A stretch of 5,829 bases of DNA. Origin: Oscillospiraceae bacterium (GTDB taxonomy: Bacteria > Bacillota > Clostridia > Oscillospirales > Oscillospiraceae). Below the pieces are notes generated by a model. That model did no database searches, had not been told where the DNA came from, and saw only the letters and a list, made by a program, of their open reading frames with translations. The position numbers and the translations under genes are program-made. Within the stretch, counting starts at the first letter, position 1. Each line of letters opens with the position of its first letter. Location: the NCBI GenBank assembly GCA_017409645.1, contig JAFQSI010000018.1, positions 1 to 5,829 on the forward strand, read 5' to 3'. Below are positions 1 through 5,689 of the stretch, in pieces.

Positions 1-2
1 CC

Positions 3-1001
3 ATGATCGAAAACTACAGACCCAGACTGAATCTATATGAGACCCAGAGCGCCATCGGCTTCATCAAGCAGACCTTCCAGTTCGAGCTTTCCCGGCGGCT
101 GCATCTGATGCGGGCCACCGCGCCCCTCTTCGTCGACCCGGCCACGGGACTGAACGACGACCTGAGCGGCATCGAGCGGCCCGTCGCCTTTGACATCCCC
201 GGCGTGCCCGGGGTGGAATGCGCCCAGGTGGTCCATTCCCTGGCAAAATGGAAGCGGCAGGCTCTGGGGGAATACGGCTTCCAGCCCGACACGGGCCTGT
301 GGACCGACATGAACGCCATCCGCCGGGACGAGGAGCCCGACGCCCTCCACTCCATCTACGTGGACCAGTGGGACTGGGAAAAGGTCATCACCGCGGACAT
401 GCGGACCCTCGACGAGCTGAAGCGGACGGTGACGGACATCGTCGATGCCATCTGCTCCACCCTCTCGGCTGTCAAGTGTATGTACCCCCAGATCCGGGTC
501 CACCTGCACCGGGAGGTCAGCTTCGTCACCGCCCAGGAGCTGGAGGATCTCTACCCCGACTTCACCGGCAAGGAGCGGGAGAATGCCTATGTCAAGGACC
601 ACCCCACCACCTTCATCATCGGCATCGGCTGCAAGCTCAAGAGCGGCAAGCCCCACGACGGCCGTGCCCCGGACTATGACGACTGGACCCTCAACGGCGA
701 CCTGATGTTCTGGGACGAGACGCTCCAGCAGGCCGTGGAGCTGAGTTCCATGGGCATCCGGGTGGACGCCGCCGCCATGCGCAGCCAGTGCGCCGCGCTG
801 AACTGCGAAAACCGTCTGGCCCTCCCCTTCCACCGGGGCGTGCTGAACGGGACTCTCCCCTTAAGCATGGGCGGCGGCATCGGCCAGAGCCGTCTGTGCA
901 TGCTGCTTCTCGGCAAGGCCCACATCGGCGAGGTCCAGGTCAGCCTCTGGCCCAAAGAAATGCGGGAGGAGTGCGCGAAGAAGAACATCGTACTGCTGTA
1001 A
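3..1001 (+). CDS. asnA: Aspartate-ammonia ligase (asparagine synthetase A)
   Basis: This enzyme makes asparagine from aspartate, ATP and free ammonia, releasing AMP and PPi, in the cytoplasm. It is a class II aminoacyl-tRNA-synthetase-like fold, not a glutamine-dependent AsnB. The 332-residue product matches the E. coli enzyme (330) nearly end to end. Visible family signatures are NDDLSG (51-56), VVHSLAKWKRQALG (76-89), SIYVDQWDWE (117-126), RAPDYDDW (221-228), ELSSMGIRVD (246-255) and the C-terminal GGGIGQSRL (290-298). By alignment with E. coli, residues D46, R100 and Q116 correspond to D52, R107 and Q122 here, and all are present. The ATG lies two bases from the window edge, so the ribosome binding site cannot be seen; the length agrees with this start, but a slightly longer protein is not excluded. 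In Firmicutes asnA is often controlled by an asparagine T-box leader; any such element would be outside the window. The stop codon overlaps the first unit of the hairpin array downstream. Confidence 0.96.
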   Translation: MIENYRPRLNLYETQSAIGFIKQTFQFELSRRLHLMRATAPLFVDPATGLNDDLSGIERPVAFDIPGVPGVECAQVVHSLAKWKRQALGEYGFQPDTGLWTDMNAIRRDEEPDALHSIYVDQWDWEKVITADMRTLDELKRTVTDIVDAICSTLSAVKCMYPQIRVHLHREVSFVTAQELEDLYPDFTGKERENAYVKDHPTTFIIGIGCKLKSGKPHDGRAPDYDDWTLNGDLMFWDETLQQAVELSSMGIRVDAAAMRSQCAALNCENRLALPFHRGVLNGTLPLSMGGGIGQSRLCMLLLGKAHIGEVQVSLWPKEMREECAKKNIVLL

Positions 1002-1100
1002 TGATATATTGCAGGCGCAATATGATATACGGCTGCGCCGTATGATATATTTTCTACGAAAATATGATATAATCGCCGCTTCAAAGGAAGCGGCGATTAT
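1001..1100. repeat. Tandem hairpin array with constant ATGATATA linker
   Basis: The octamer ATGATATA occurs four times, at 1001, 1022, 1042 and 1064 (spacing 21, 20 and 22 bp). Each linker is followed by a different short palindrome: 1006-1012 with 1017-1023 (core TTGC/GCAA), 1027-1033 with 1037-1043 (CGGC/GCCG), 1047-1054 with 1058-1065 (TTTTC/GAAAA), and a longer 13-bp stem, 1069-1081 with 1088-1100, loop CAAAGG. The ends of the linkers (ATA and TAT) form the base of each stem, so sequence is constant at the linkers while only pairing is kept in the stems. The array starts on the last base of the asnA stop codon. It lies between convergent genes, so it would form the 3' untranslated end of the asnA transcript. 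Its function is unknown; 3'-end stabilisation, attenuation of convergent transcription, or a mobile repeat are all possible. Confidence 0.8.
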
Positions 1101-1140
1101 TGATAAAACCCGCTTTGCAAATGCAAAGCGGGTTTTATCA
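1101..1140. terminator. Bidirectional hairpin terminator between asnA and tRNA-Thr
   Basis: Positions 1101-1118 pair perfectly with 1123-1140 around the loop AAAT, giving an 18-bp stem. The GC-rich core (ACCCGC/GCGGGT) is flanked by AAAA on one side and TTTT on the other, so each strand reads a GC-rich hairpin ending in a T run, the usual form of a two-way intrinsic terminator. It serves asnA and the hairpin array on the + strand and tRNA-Thr (with carD read-through) on the minus strand. The stem begins at the first base after the tRNA CCA. Confidence 0.85.
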
Positions 1141-1216
1141 TGGAGCTAGTGACCTGACTCGAACAGGCGACCTTCTCATTACGAGTGAGATGCACTACCG
1201 ACTGTGCTACACTAGC
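1141..1216 (-). tRNA. tRNA-Thr (anticodon CGU)
   Basis: The reverse complement folds as a complete 76-nt cloverleaf. The acceptor stem is GCTAGTG with CACTAGC, the D stem GCAC with GTGC around loop AGTCGGTA, and the anticodon stem TCTCA with TGAGA around loop CTCGTAA, which gives anticodon CGT. The T stem is GCCTG with CAGGT (one G-T pair) around TTCGAGT. The discriminator base is T and the CCA end is encoded. CGU reads the threonine codon ACG, which suits a GC-rich genome. The gene has its own strong promoter at 1227-1255, with an estimated 5' leader of only a few nucleotides, and its 3' end abuts the terminator stem. It can also be reached by read-through from the carD-like gene, since no terminator separates them. 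Confidence 0.97.
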
Positions 1217-1226
1217 AGACCCTTGA

Positions 1227-1255
1227 ATTATATCAGGAAACTCCGGAAAAGTCAA
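1227..1255 (-). promoter_or_regulatory. Sigma-A promoter of tRNA-Thr
   Basis: On the minus strand the -35 is TTGACT (1255-1250), the spacer is 17 bp, and the -10 is a perfect TATAAT (1232-1227) preceded by TG-A, which gives an extended -10 as well. The expected start is about 1220, only about 4 nt before the mature tRNA. The stop codon of the carD-like gene (TGA, 1254-1252) lies inside the -35 hexamer. A near-consensus core is what one expects for a stable-RNA gene. Confidence 0.88.
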
Positions 1256-1758
1256 TGGGTATTTTCCAATTCCTTCTGGATGAAGGCATTGACGTCCTTC
1301 GGCTCCAGGCTGAAGACCTGGGCGAATTCCGCATTCAGGAGCTTCTGGGCATCGGTCAGGAAGTTTTCGTCCGACTGGTGGAACTTCCGGCCTGCTGCGA
1401 GCTGGGCCTTTTTGTGGCGCAGGAGGGCGCCGATCATGCCCATGAGAGCTTCCCGGTCGCCGGAATTGATCAGCTCCCGGAAGCGGAGCTTGCGCTGGTT
1501 CTCATCGGCGATCCAGGGGTAATTCCGGACCTCCTCCGAATGAAGCAGGGCCAGCAGCTCCTCCCGGGGCAGCAGGGGCCGCAGCTTGGCCACGGCGGTC
1601 TCGTTCTCCACCGGAACATAGAATTTCGCGCCGGGCTGCTCCACCGGCTCCAGAACGTAGTACTTCGCCCGCGCCTTGCCGAAGCGCATGGACTCCACCC
1701 CGGTGATCCGGCACACGCCGTGGATGCCGTAGAGGACCCTTTTTCCGATCTCGTACAT
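1252..1758 (-). CDS. CarD-family transcriptional regulator
   Basis: This is a 168-residue protein of the CarD/CdnL family. Its N-terminal Tudor-like domain is the RNA polymerase interaction domain shared with Mfd/TRCF. Known members bind the RNAP beta subunit and stabilise the open promoter complex at many promoters, including rRNA promoters. Residues 1-60 hold this domain (MYEIGKRVLYGIHGVCRI at the start, YYVLEP and KFYVPVEN further on). The rest is predicted helical, and W82 in PWIADENQRK is a candidate for the conserved tryptophan that wedges into the upstream edge of the bubble. The ATG at 1758-1756 is chosen because GGAGGG (1770-1765) lies 6 nt ahead of it. An in-frame ATG at 1800 would add 14 residues without family resemblance and would sit on the likely -10. 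The stop codon lies within the tRNA-Thr promoter. Myxococcal carD proper has an extra DNA-binding tail that is absent here, so no gene symbol is given. Confidence 0.9.
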   Translation of the reverse strand: MYEIGKRVLYGIHGVCRITGVESMRFGKARAKYYVLEPVEQPGAKFYVPVENETAVAKLRPLLPREELLALLHSEEVRNYPWIADENQRKLRFRELINSGDREALMGMIGALLRHKKAQLAAGRKFHQSDENFLTDAQKLLNAEFAQVFSLEPKDVNAFIQKELENTH

Positions 1759-1764
1759 GTAAAT

Positions 1765-1770
1765 CCCTCC
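1765..1770 (-). promoter_or_regulatory. Ribosome binding site of the carD-like gene
   Basis: GGAGGG on the minus strand lies 6 nt before the ATG at 1758. It decides between that start and the in-frame ATG at 1800, which would make this site coding. Confidence 0.8.
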
Positions 1771-1790
1771 CGGATCAGATGTTTTTCTAT

Positions 1791-1799
1791 ATTTTAGCA
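1791..1799 (-). promoter_or_regulatory. Probable extended -10 promoter of the carD-like gene
   Basis: The minus strand reads TGCTAAAAT (1799-1791), an extended -10 (TG-N-TAAAAT), about 33 nt before the chosen ATG. I find no good -35 at 16-18 bp upstream, so this is a tentative call. It is supported by its place between the pyk terminator and the carD-like ribosome binding site: the gene needs a promoter in this 115-bp gap. A perfect 6-2-6 dyad (AAATTG-GA-CAATTT, 1826-1839) lies about 27 bp upstream and could bind a regulator. Confidence 0.4.
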
Positions 1800-1870
1800 T
1801 CTTTTCCCGGGGAATTCATGTGGTGAAATTGGACAATTTTCCATTTACCGAGGGGCCCTTCCCTGCGCAG

Positions 1871-1897
1871 AAAAGCCCCGGACTTGCGTCCGGGGCT
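1871..1897 (-). terminator. Rho-independent terminator of pyk
   Basis: On the minus strand AGCCCCGGAC (1897-1888) pairs perfectly with GTCCGGGGCT (1883-1874) around a 4-nt loop (GCAA). The stem runs into TTTT (1874-1871, the first T pairing with the stem) and then CTG. It begins about 11 bp after the pyk stop codon. It isolates pyk, and any read-through from dinB and the AEC gene, from the carD-like gene. Confidence 0.92.
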
Positions 1898-1908
1898 GGA
1901 TCGTCGGA

Positions 1909-3321
1909 TCAGACCGTTTCGATCTTGATGGTGTTGGTGTTGCCGCCGCCGCGGGAGACGGGGCCGCCGGTGATGATGACGTTGGAGCCCTTGGTGAGCT
2001 TCAGGACCTCCTGGGCCTTCATCTTGGCGAAGTAGAACATGACATCCATATTGGGGAACTCGTCAGCCAGGACGGGGTTGACGCCCCAGCTCATGGACAG
2101 ACGGCGCCAGATTTTGGGATCGGTGGTCATGCCCACGATATCCACGGGGGTACGGAACCGGGAGACGAGCATGGCGGTCTTGCCGGAGACGGAGCAGACC
2201 ACAACGGCCTTGGCGTCCACATCCACGGCCATGGAGCAGACGGCGTGGGAGATCTTGTCCAGATTGTCCTTGCCGTTGAACTCGATGTTGCGGAACTTGG
2301 TGACGTAGTCGTTATGCTCCTCGGTGTACTCGGCGATCTCAGCCATGGTGCGCACGGCCTCCACGGGGTACTTGCCTGCGGCGGACTCGCCGGAGAGCAT
2401 GATGCAGCTGGTGCCCTCGTAGACGGCGTTGGCCACGTCGGAGATCTCCGCACGGGTGGGACGGGGATTGTGGATCATGGACTCGAGCATCTCGGTGGCG
2501 GTGATGACGCGCTTGCCCAGCATGCGGCAGGTCCTGCTCAGACGCTTCTGGACGTCGGGCAGCTGGACGAAGGGGATCTCCACGCCCAGGTCGCCGCGGG
2601 CGATCATGATGCCGCCGGCCACCTTGCAGATGTCCTCCACATTGTCCACGCCGGCCTGGTTCTCGATCTTGGCGATGATCTCGATGTCCTCGCCGCCGTT
2701 GGCGTCCAGCAGGTCCCGGATGTCCTGGACATCCTGACGGGTGGAGACGAAGGAGGCCGCCACGAAATCGACGCCATGCTCGATGCCGAACAGCAGATCA
2801 GCCTTGTCCTGCTCGCTCAGGTAGGGACCGGACATGACCTTGTTGGGGAAGCTCATGCTCTTGCGGTTGGACATCTCGCCGCCGACCTCGCACTTGCAGA
2901 TGATGTCGTGGCCGTCGATCTCCTCCACCCGGAACTTGACCATGCCGTTGCAGACGGTGATCTCGCCGCCGGGGGCCATCTCGTTGTGCAGGTTTGCATA
3001 ATTGACAGAGACACGGTTCTCGTCGCCCTCACAATCGTCGGTGGTAAAGGTGAAGACCTGACCGGCCTTGACGGTGACCTTGCCGCTGGCAAAGGTCTTA
3101 ATCCGGTACTCAGGACCCTTGGTATCGAGCAGGATGGCAAGGGGCAGGTTCAGCTTCTCGCGGACCCGCTTGATCAGCTCGATCTTCTTCTCATGCTCGG
3201 GATGGGTGCCGTGGGAGAAATTCAGCCGGGCCACGTTCATGCCGGCCAGACACATTTGAGTCAGGACCTCCTCATTCTCGCTGGCGGGGCCGATGGTGCA
3301 GATGATCTTGGTTTTACGCAT
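1909..3321 (-). CDS. pyk: Pyruvate kinase
   Basis: This enzyme catalyses the last step of glycolysis, phosphoenolpyruvate plus ADP to pyruvate plus ATP, as a cytoplasmic tetramer. The 470 residues equal the length of E. coli PykF; the extra C-terminal PEP-utiliser domain of Bacillus-type enzymes is absent. The A-domain barrel starts at KIICTIGPAS (5-14) and ARLNFSHG (31-38), with R32, N34 and S36 for substrate and potassium. The B lid spans about 72-167. Catalytic K218 and metal ligand E220 sit in AKIEN, metal ligand D244 in ARGDLG, and T276 in TEMLESM; the NPRPTRAE signature is at 285-292 and MLSGESAAGKYP at 308-319. E71 in KGPEYR matches the glutamate that marks potassium-dependent enzymes. 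The C domain runs from about 350 and includes SVSGKTAMLVSRFR, a likely effector region. The start is supported by GGAGGA (3336-3331), 9 nt before the ATG. The gene has its own promoter at 3359-3387 with a dyad, and a terminator just downstream. Confidence 0.98.
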   Translation of the reverse strand: MRKTKIICTIGPASENEEVLTQMCLAGMNVARLNFSHGTHPEHEKKIELIKRVREKLNLPLAILLDTKGPEYRIKTFASGKVTVKAGQVFTFTTDDCEGDENRVSVNYANLHNEMAPGGEITVCNGMVKFRVEEIDGHDIICKCEVGGEMSNRKSMSFPNKVMSGPYLSEQDKADLLFGIEHGVDFVAASFVSTRQDVQDIRDLLDANGGEDIEIIAKIENQAGVDNVEDICKVAGGIMIARGDLGVEIPFVQLPDVQKRLSRTCRMLGKRVITATEMLESMIHNPRPTRAEISDVANAVYEGTSCIMLSGESAAGKYPVEAVRTMAEIAEYTEEHNDYVTKFRNIEFNGKDNLDKISHAVCSMAVDVDAKAVVVCSVSGKTAMLVSRFRTPVDIVGMTTDPKIWRRLSMSWGVNPVLADEFPNMDVMFYFAKMKAQEVLKLTKGSNVIITGGPVSRGGGNTNTIKIETV

Positions 3322-3358
3322 GGTGGGTCATCCTCCGTTAGTTGTTGATTATGAGACT

Positions 3359-3387
3359 ATTGTATTTGGTAAATACGGAAAAGTCAA
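3359..3387 (-). promoter_or_regulatory. Sigma-A promoter of pyk
   Basis: The minus strand shows TTGACT (3387-3382), a 17-bp spacer and TACAAT (3364-3359). The expected start is near 3352, giving a leader of about 31 nt that contains the GGAGGA ribosome binding site. The first 12 bases from the -35 into the spacer (TTGACTTTTCCG) are identical to those of the tRNA-Thr promoter. Confidence 0.87.
3362..3376. promoter_or_regulatory. Dyad overlapping the pyk -10, candidate operator
   Basis: GTATTT-GGT-AAATAC is a perfect inverted repeat of 6-bp arms around 3 bp. It occupies the downstream part of the promoter spacer and covers three bases of the -10. A protein bound here would block RNA polymerase. 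It does not match the CcpA cre or Rex consensus as I know them, so the regulator is unknown. In AT-rich promoter DNA such a dyad could arise by chance. Confidence 0.4.
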
Positions 3388-3403
3388 TTGACATATCCTG
3401 CCA

Positions 3404-4342
3404 TCAGAATAGTCCAAAACTGCTCATCGCCATGACCCACAGGAAGAAGGTGGGCAGACAACAGACCGTGGTGAAGATGACCATCTGACCAGCCAGCTCC
3501 GGGTCCGCGTCCATGCTGACCGCCAGCGGATAGCTGGAAACGGCGGTGGGGGCAGCAAACAGAAGGAAAATGGCGCAAAGCTCCGGTCCCCGGAAGCCCA
3601 GCACCACGGCGCCCATGACAAAGACCGCCGGGATCAGCAGCAGACGGGTGACGATGCCAAGCATCAGAGGGCGGCGGTTGCGGCCGATGGCTCCCACATC
3701 CAGGCTGACGCCCAGGCTCAGAAAGCTCAGCGGCGTGGCCATCCCCGCCAGATCGAAGCAGACGTCCTCGGCCATGGCGGGAAGTTCCAGGGATACCAGC
3801 TTCATCGCCAGGGCGATGACCGCCGCCTGGACGATGGAATTTTTGCAGATGGACTTGAAGAGCTTGCCGGGAGATGCGGTGGAATTCCGGCCGATCTCCA
3901 GCAGGATCACCGCCAGCGCGTTGAAGAAGGGCACAGCGAAGGCGCCCATGAGCATGACGATGCCGATGTTGCCCTCGCCATAGATGCTCTCGGCCACGGC
4001 GGAGCCGAAGAGGATGTAGTTGGGCCGCAGCAGGGCCTGACCCATGGCAGCCGCCCTGGGGGGCTCGTGCATGAGCTTCGGCAGCACCAGCATGCCGAAG
4101 AGGAACAGCAGGAACAGTCCCGCGGCACCGTAGAGGAAATAGCCCGCGCCGTTGAATTGTGCAAAATCCGTGGTATAGATGTTCTTGAACATCAGCAAGG
4201 GCATGCAGACCTTGCTGACGATCTGGTCCACCTTTTTCATGGTGGGCCGGTCGGTGACATTGGCGACGCGCATGAGAACGCCCACGGCCATCATCAGCGC
4301 CATGGGGACCACCACCCGGGCCGCCATCAGAAAGCTGTTCAT
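3404..4342 (-). CDS. AEC-family (auxin efflux carrier-like) permease
   Basis: This is an integral membrane transporter of the AEC (mem_trans) family; bacterial members move malate, malonate or other small organic acids. The 312-residue length is typical. Hydrophobic segments fall at about residues 4-24, 67-87, 127-149, 170-184, 204-216, 225-248, 254-266 and 286-305, with the usual pattern of about ten helices in two halves. Family hallmarks are RPNYILFG (106-113), the first-half end GAFAVPFFNALAVILLE, and the last-half block APTAVSSYPLA followed by MDADPELAGQMVIFTT. The substrate cannot be told from sequence. I chose the ATG at 4342; an in-frame GTG at 4351 would add three residues. Neither has a clear ribosome binding site, and the promoter at 4374-4402 would leave the GTG a leader of only about 15 nt. 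Proximity to pyk is suggestive of organic acid metabolism, but this is weak. Confidence 0.9.
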   Translation of the reverse strand: MNSFLMAARVVVPMALMMAVGVLMRVANVTDRPTMKKVDQIVSKVCMPLLMFKNIYTTDFAQFNGAGYFLYGAAGLFLLFLFGMLVLPKLMHEPPRAAAMGQALLRPNYILFGSAVAESIYGEGNIGIVMLMGAFAVPFFNALAVILLEIGRNSTASPGKLFKSICKNSIVQAAVIALAMKLVSLELPAMAEDVCFDLAGMATPLSFLSLGVSLDVGAIGRNRRPLMLGIVTRLLLIPAVFVMGAVVLGFRGPELCAIFLLFAAPTAVSSYPLAVSMDADPELAGQMVIFTTVCCLPTFFLWVMAMSSFGLF

Positions 4343-4373
4343 TTCGATCACTTCAGTCTCAAAAGCTGTCGTT

Positions 4374-4402
4374 ATTGTACGATTTCAGCGGCTGTTTGTC
4401 AA
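4374..4402 (-). promoter_or_regulatory. Sigma-A promoter of the AEC permease
   Basis: The minus strand reads a perfect TTGACA (4402-4397), a 17-bp spacer and TACAAT (4379-4374). The -35 hexamer is also two codons (Leu-Thr) near the C-terminus of dinB, and the dinB stop codon (4387-4385) lies in the spacer. The expected start is near 4367. This means the permease can be expressed independently of dinB. Confidence 0.88.
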
Positions 4403-5689
4403 TCGATTCCGGGGGATCTCATCGGGAATGGGCTTGGTGATGCCGGTCCTGCGCGCCCTGTCCAGTCCGCCCGCCATATGACCGCCGGGGTCGTTGGCGA
4501 ATTTCGCCCGACGGAGGATGTCCTCCCCGAACCGATCCCGCAGGGCATCCACCGTCTCGTCCAGGCGCATTTTCCGCTCGTACTGCTGCGGCGTCATGCC
4601 GGAAAAGAGGTCGTACTGCTGGTAGGGCCGGTCGGAAAGCTGGGTGATCTGGACCCCCACCTGCCGCAGGGGCGTTTTGCGGTCCCACATCTCATCGAAG
4701 ACCCGGACCGCCTGCCGGTACAGCTCCCGGGTGATGTTGGTGGCGCAGCTGAGCCTGGACTGGTGGGAAAAATACCGGAACTCGTTGGTCCGCAGGTGGA
4801 CGGTGATGCAGGAGCCGTACTTCCCCTCCCGGCGCATCCGCATGGCCGCCGTCTCCATCAGACTCAGGAGGACCTGATGGGCCTCCTCGGCGGAGGTCAC
4901 ATCCTTTGCGGTGGTCACGGAGTTGCCGAAGCCCTTGGCCTCCGCCGGTTCCGGGGTCACCAGCTCTGCGTTGCGGCCGTTGGCGTAGTGCCAGATGGTT
5001 TCCCCGTGCTTGCCCAGCTTCCGGCGCAGGAGGGCCGGATCCGCCTTCGCCAGGTCGCCGATGGTACAGATGCCCAGCAGGCGCAATTTCCGCTCCGTGG
5101 CCCCGCCCACCAGAAACAGGTCCCGGACCGGCAGGGGCCACATCTTCGCCGCCACCTCCTCGGGAAAGAGGGTATGGACCTTGTTGGGCTTTTCGAAATC
5201 CCCCGCCATTTTCGCCAGGAGCTTGTTGGAGGAGATGCCCACGTTGACGGTGAAGCCCAGCTCGTCTAGGACCTTCCGGCGCAATGCGTCCGCCGCGATG
5301 ACCGGCGGGCCGAAGAGCCGCGCCGTGCCCGTCATATCCACCCAGGCTTCGTCGATGGAATACTGCTCCACCACGGGGCTGAAGGTCCGCAGCACCTCCA
5401 CGAAATGGCGGCTGCACTCAACATAGAGGGAATAGTCCGGCTCCACGATCTTCAGGTCCGGGCATTTCTCCAGGGCCTGAAAGAGGGGCTCCCCCGTCTG
5501 GATGCCGAATTTTTTCGCCGGAGCGGACTTGGCCAGGATGATGGAGTGGCGGGATTCCCTGTCTCCTGCCACCACCGAGGGCACCGTCCGCAGATCCAGC
5601 GCCTCCCCCAGCACCTTGACCCGGTAAGCCGCAGACCAGCTCAGAAACGCCGAATTGGCGTCCACGTGAAAAATCACCCGCTCCGCCAT
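4385..5689 (-). CDS. dinB: DNA polymerase IV (Y-family translesion polymerase)
   Basis: This low-fidelity Y-family polymerase copies across damaged template bases. The product has 434 residues. The palm and fingers carry HVDANSAFLSW (8-18), with catalytic D10 and steric-gate F15, and YSIDEAW (110-116), with catalytic D113 and E114. NVGISSNKLLAKMA (149-162) and the thumb helix-hairpin-helix region (about 191-214, TIGDLA) follow, then the little-finger domain to about 350. A clamp-binding-like motif QYDLF (358-362) comes next. A further 72 residues follow it, including LDETVDALRDRFGEDILRRAKF, which resembles a tail I know from Firmicutes DinB proteins; E. coli Pol IV has 351 residues and ends at its clamp motif. 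The ATG at 5689 is chosen for GGAGGA (5702-5697), 7 nt upstream, and for the expected N-terminus; a GTG at 5782 in frame would only add non-homologous residues. The start overlaps the upstream gene's stop (TGATG), implying translational coupling. No LexA-type box is visible within the window. Confidence 0.96.
   Translation of the reverse strand: MAERVIFHVDANSAFLSWSAAYRVKVLGEALDLRTVPSVVAGDRESRHSIILAKSAPAKKFGIQTGEPLFQALEKCPDLKIVEPDYSLYVECSRHFVEVLRTFSPVVEQYSIDEAWVDMTGTARLFGPPVIAADALRRKVLDELGFTVNVGISSNKLLAKMAGDFEKPNKVHTLFPEEVAAKMWPLPVRDLFLVGGATERKLRLLGICTIGDLAKADPALLRRKLGKHGETIWHYANGRNAELVTPEPAEAKGFGNSVTTAKDVTSAEEAHQVLLSLMETAAMRMRREGKYGSCITVHLRTNEFRYFSHQSRLSCATNITRELYRQAVRVFDEMWDRKTPLRQVGVQITQLSDRPYQQYDLFSGMTPQQYERKMRLDETVDALRDRFGEDILRRAKFANDPGGHMAGGLDRARRTGITKPIPDEIPRNRLTNSR

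Noticed and set aside
33..833. Minus-strand open frame opposite asnA
   Set aside because: Low-complexity Gly/Val/Asp-rich translation opposite a complete, highly conserved asnA.
1001..1140. CRISPR-like array
   Set aside because: Repeats are only 8 bp, intervals are about 20 bp, and what lies between is self-complementary, unlike spacers. No cas genes are near.
1141..1216. tRNA gene as an integration (att) site
   Set aside because: No integrase gene or partial duplicate of the tRNA 3' end is visible, and the flanking genes are all housekeeping types.
1255..1797. + strand open frame opposite the carD-like gene
   Set aside because: The minus-strand frame has a clear RNAP-interaction domain, ribosome binding site and start; the + frame has none.
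1759..1800. 14-residue N-terminal extension of the carD-like protein from the ATG at 1800
   Set aside because: The strong ribosome binding site at 1770-1765 serves the inner ATG, and the outer ATG overlaps the probable -10.
2245..3348. Long + strand open frame (367 codons) opposite pyk
   Set aside because: It is rich in repeated His, Gly, Asp, Val and Leu with no family resemblance and lies fully antisense to an unmistakable pyruvate kinase. In GC-rich genes the opposite strand often stays open.
4067..5269. Long + strand open frame (400 codons) opposite dinB and the AEC gene
   Set aside because: It spans two real minus-strand genes and the promoter between them, has biased composition, and shows no recognisable domain.
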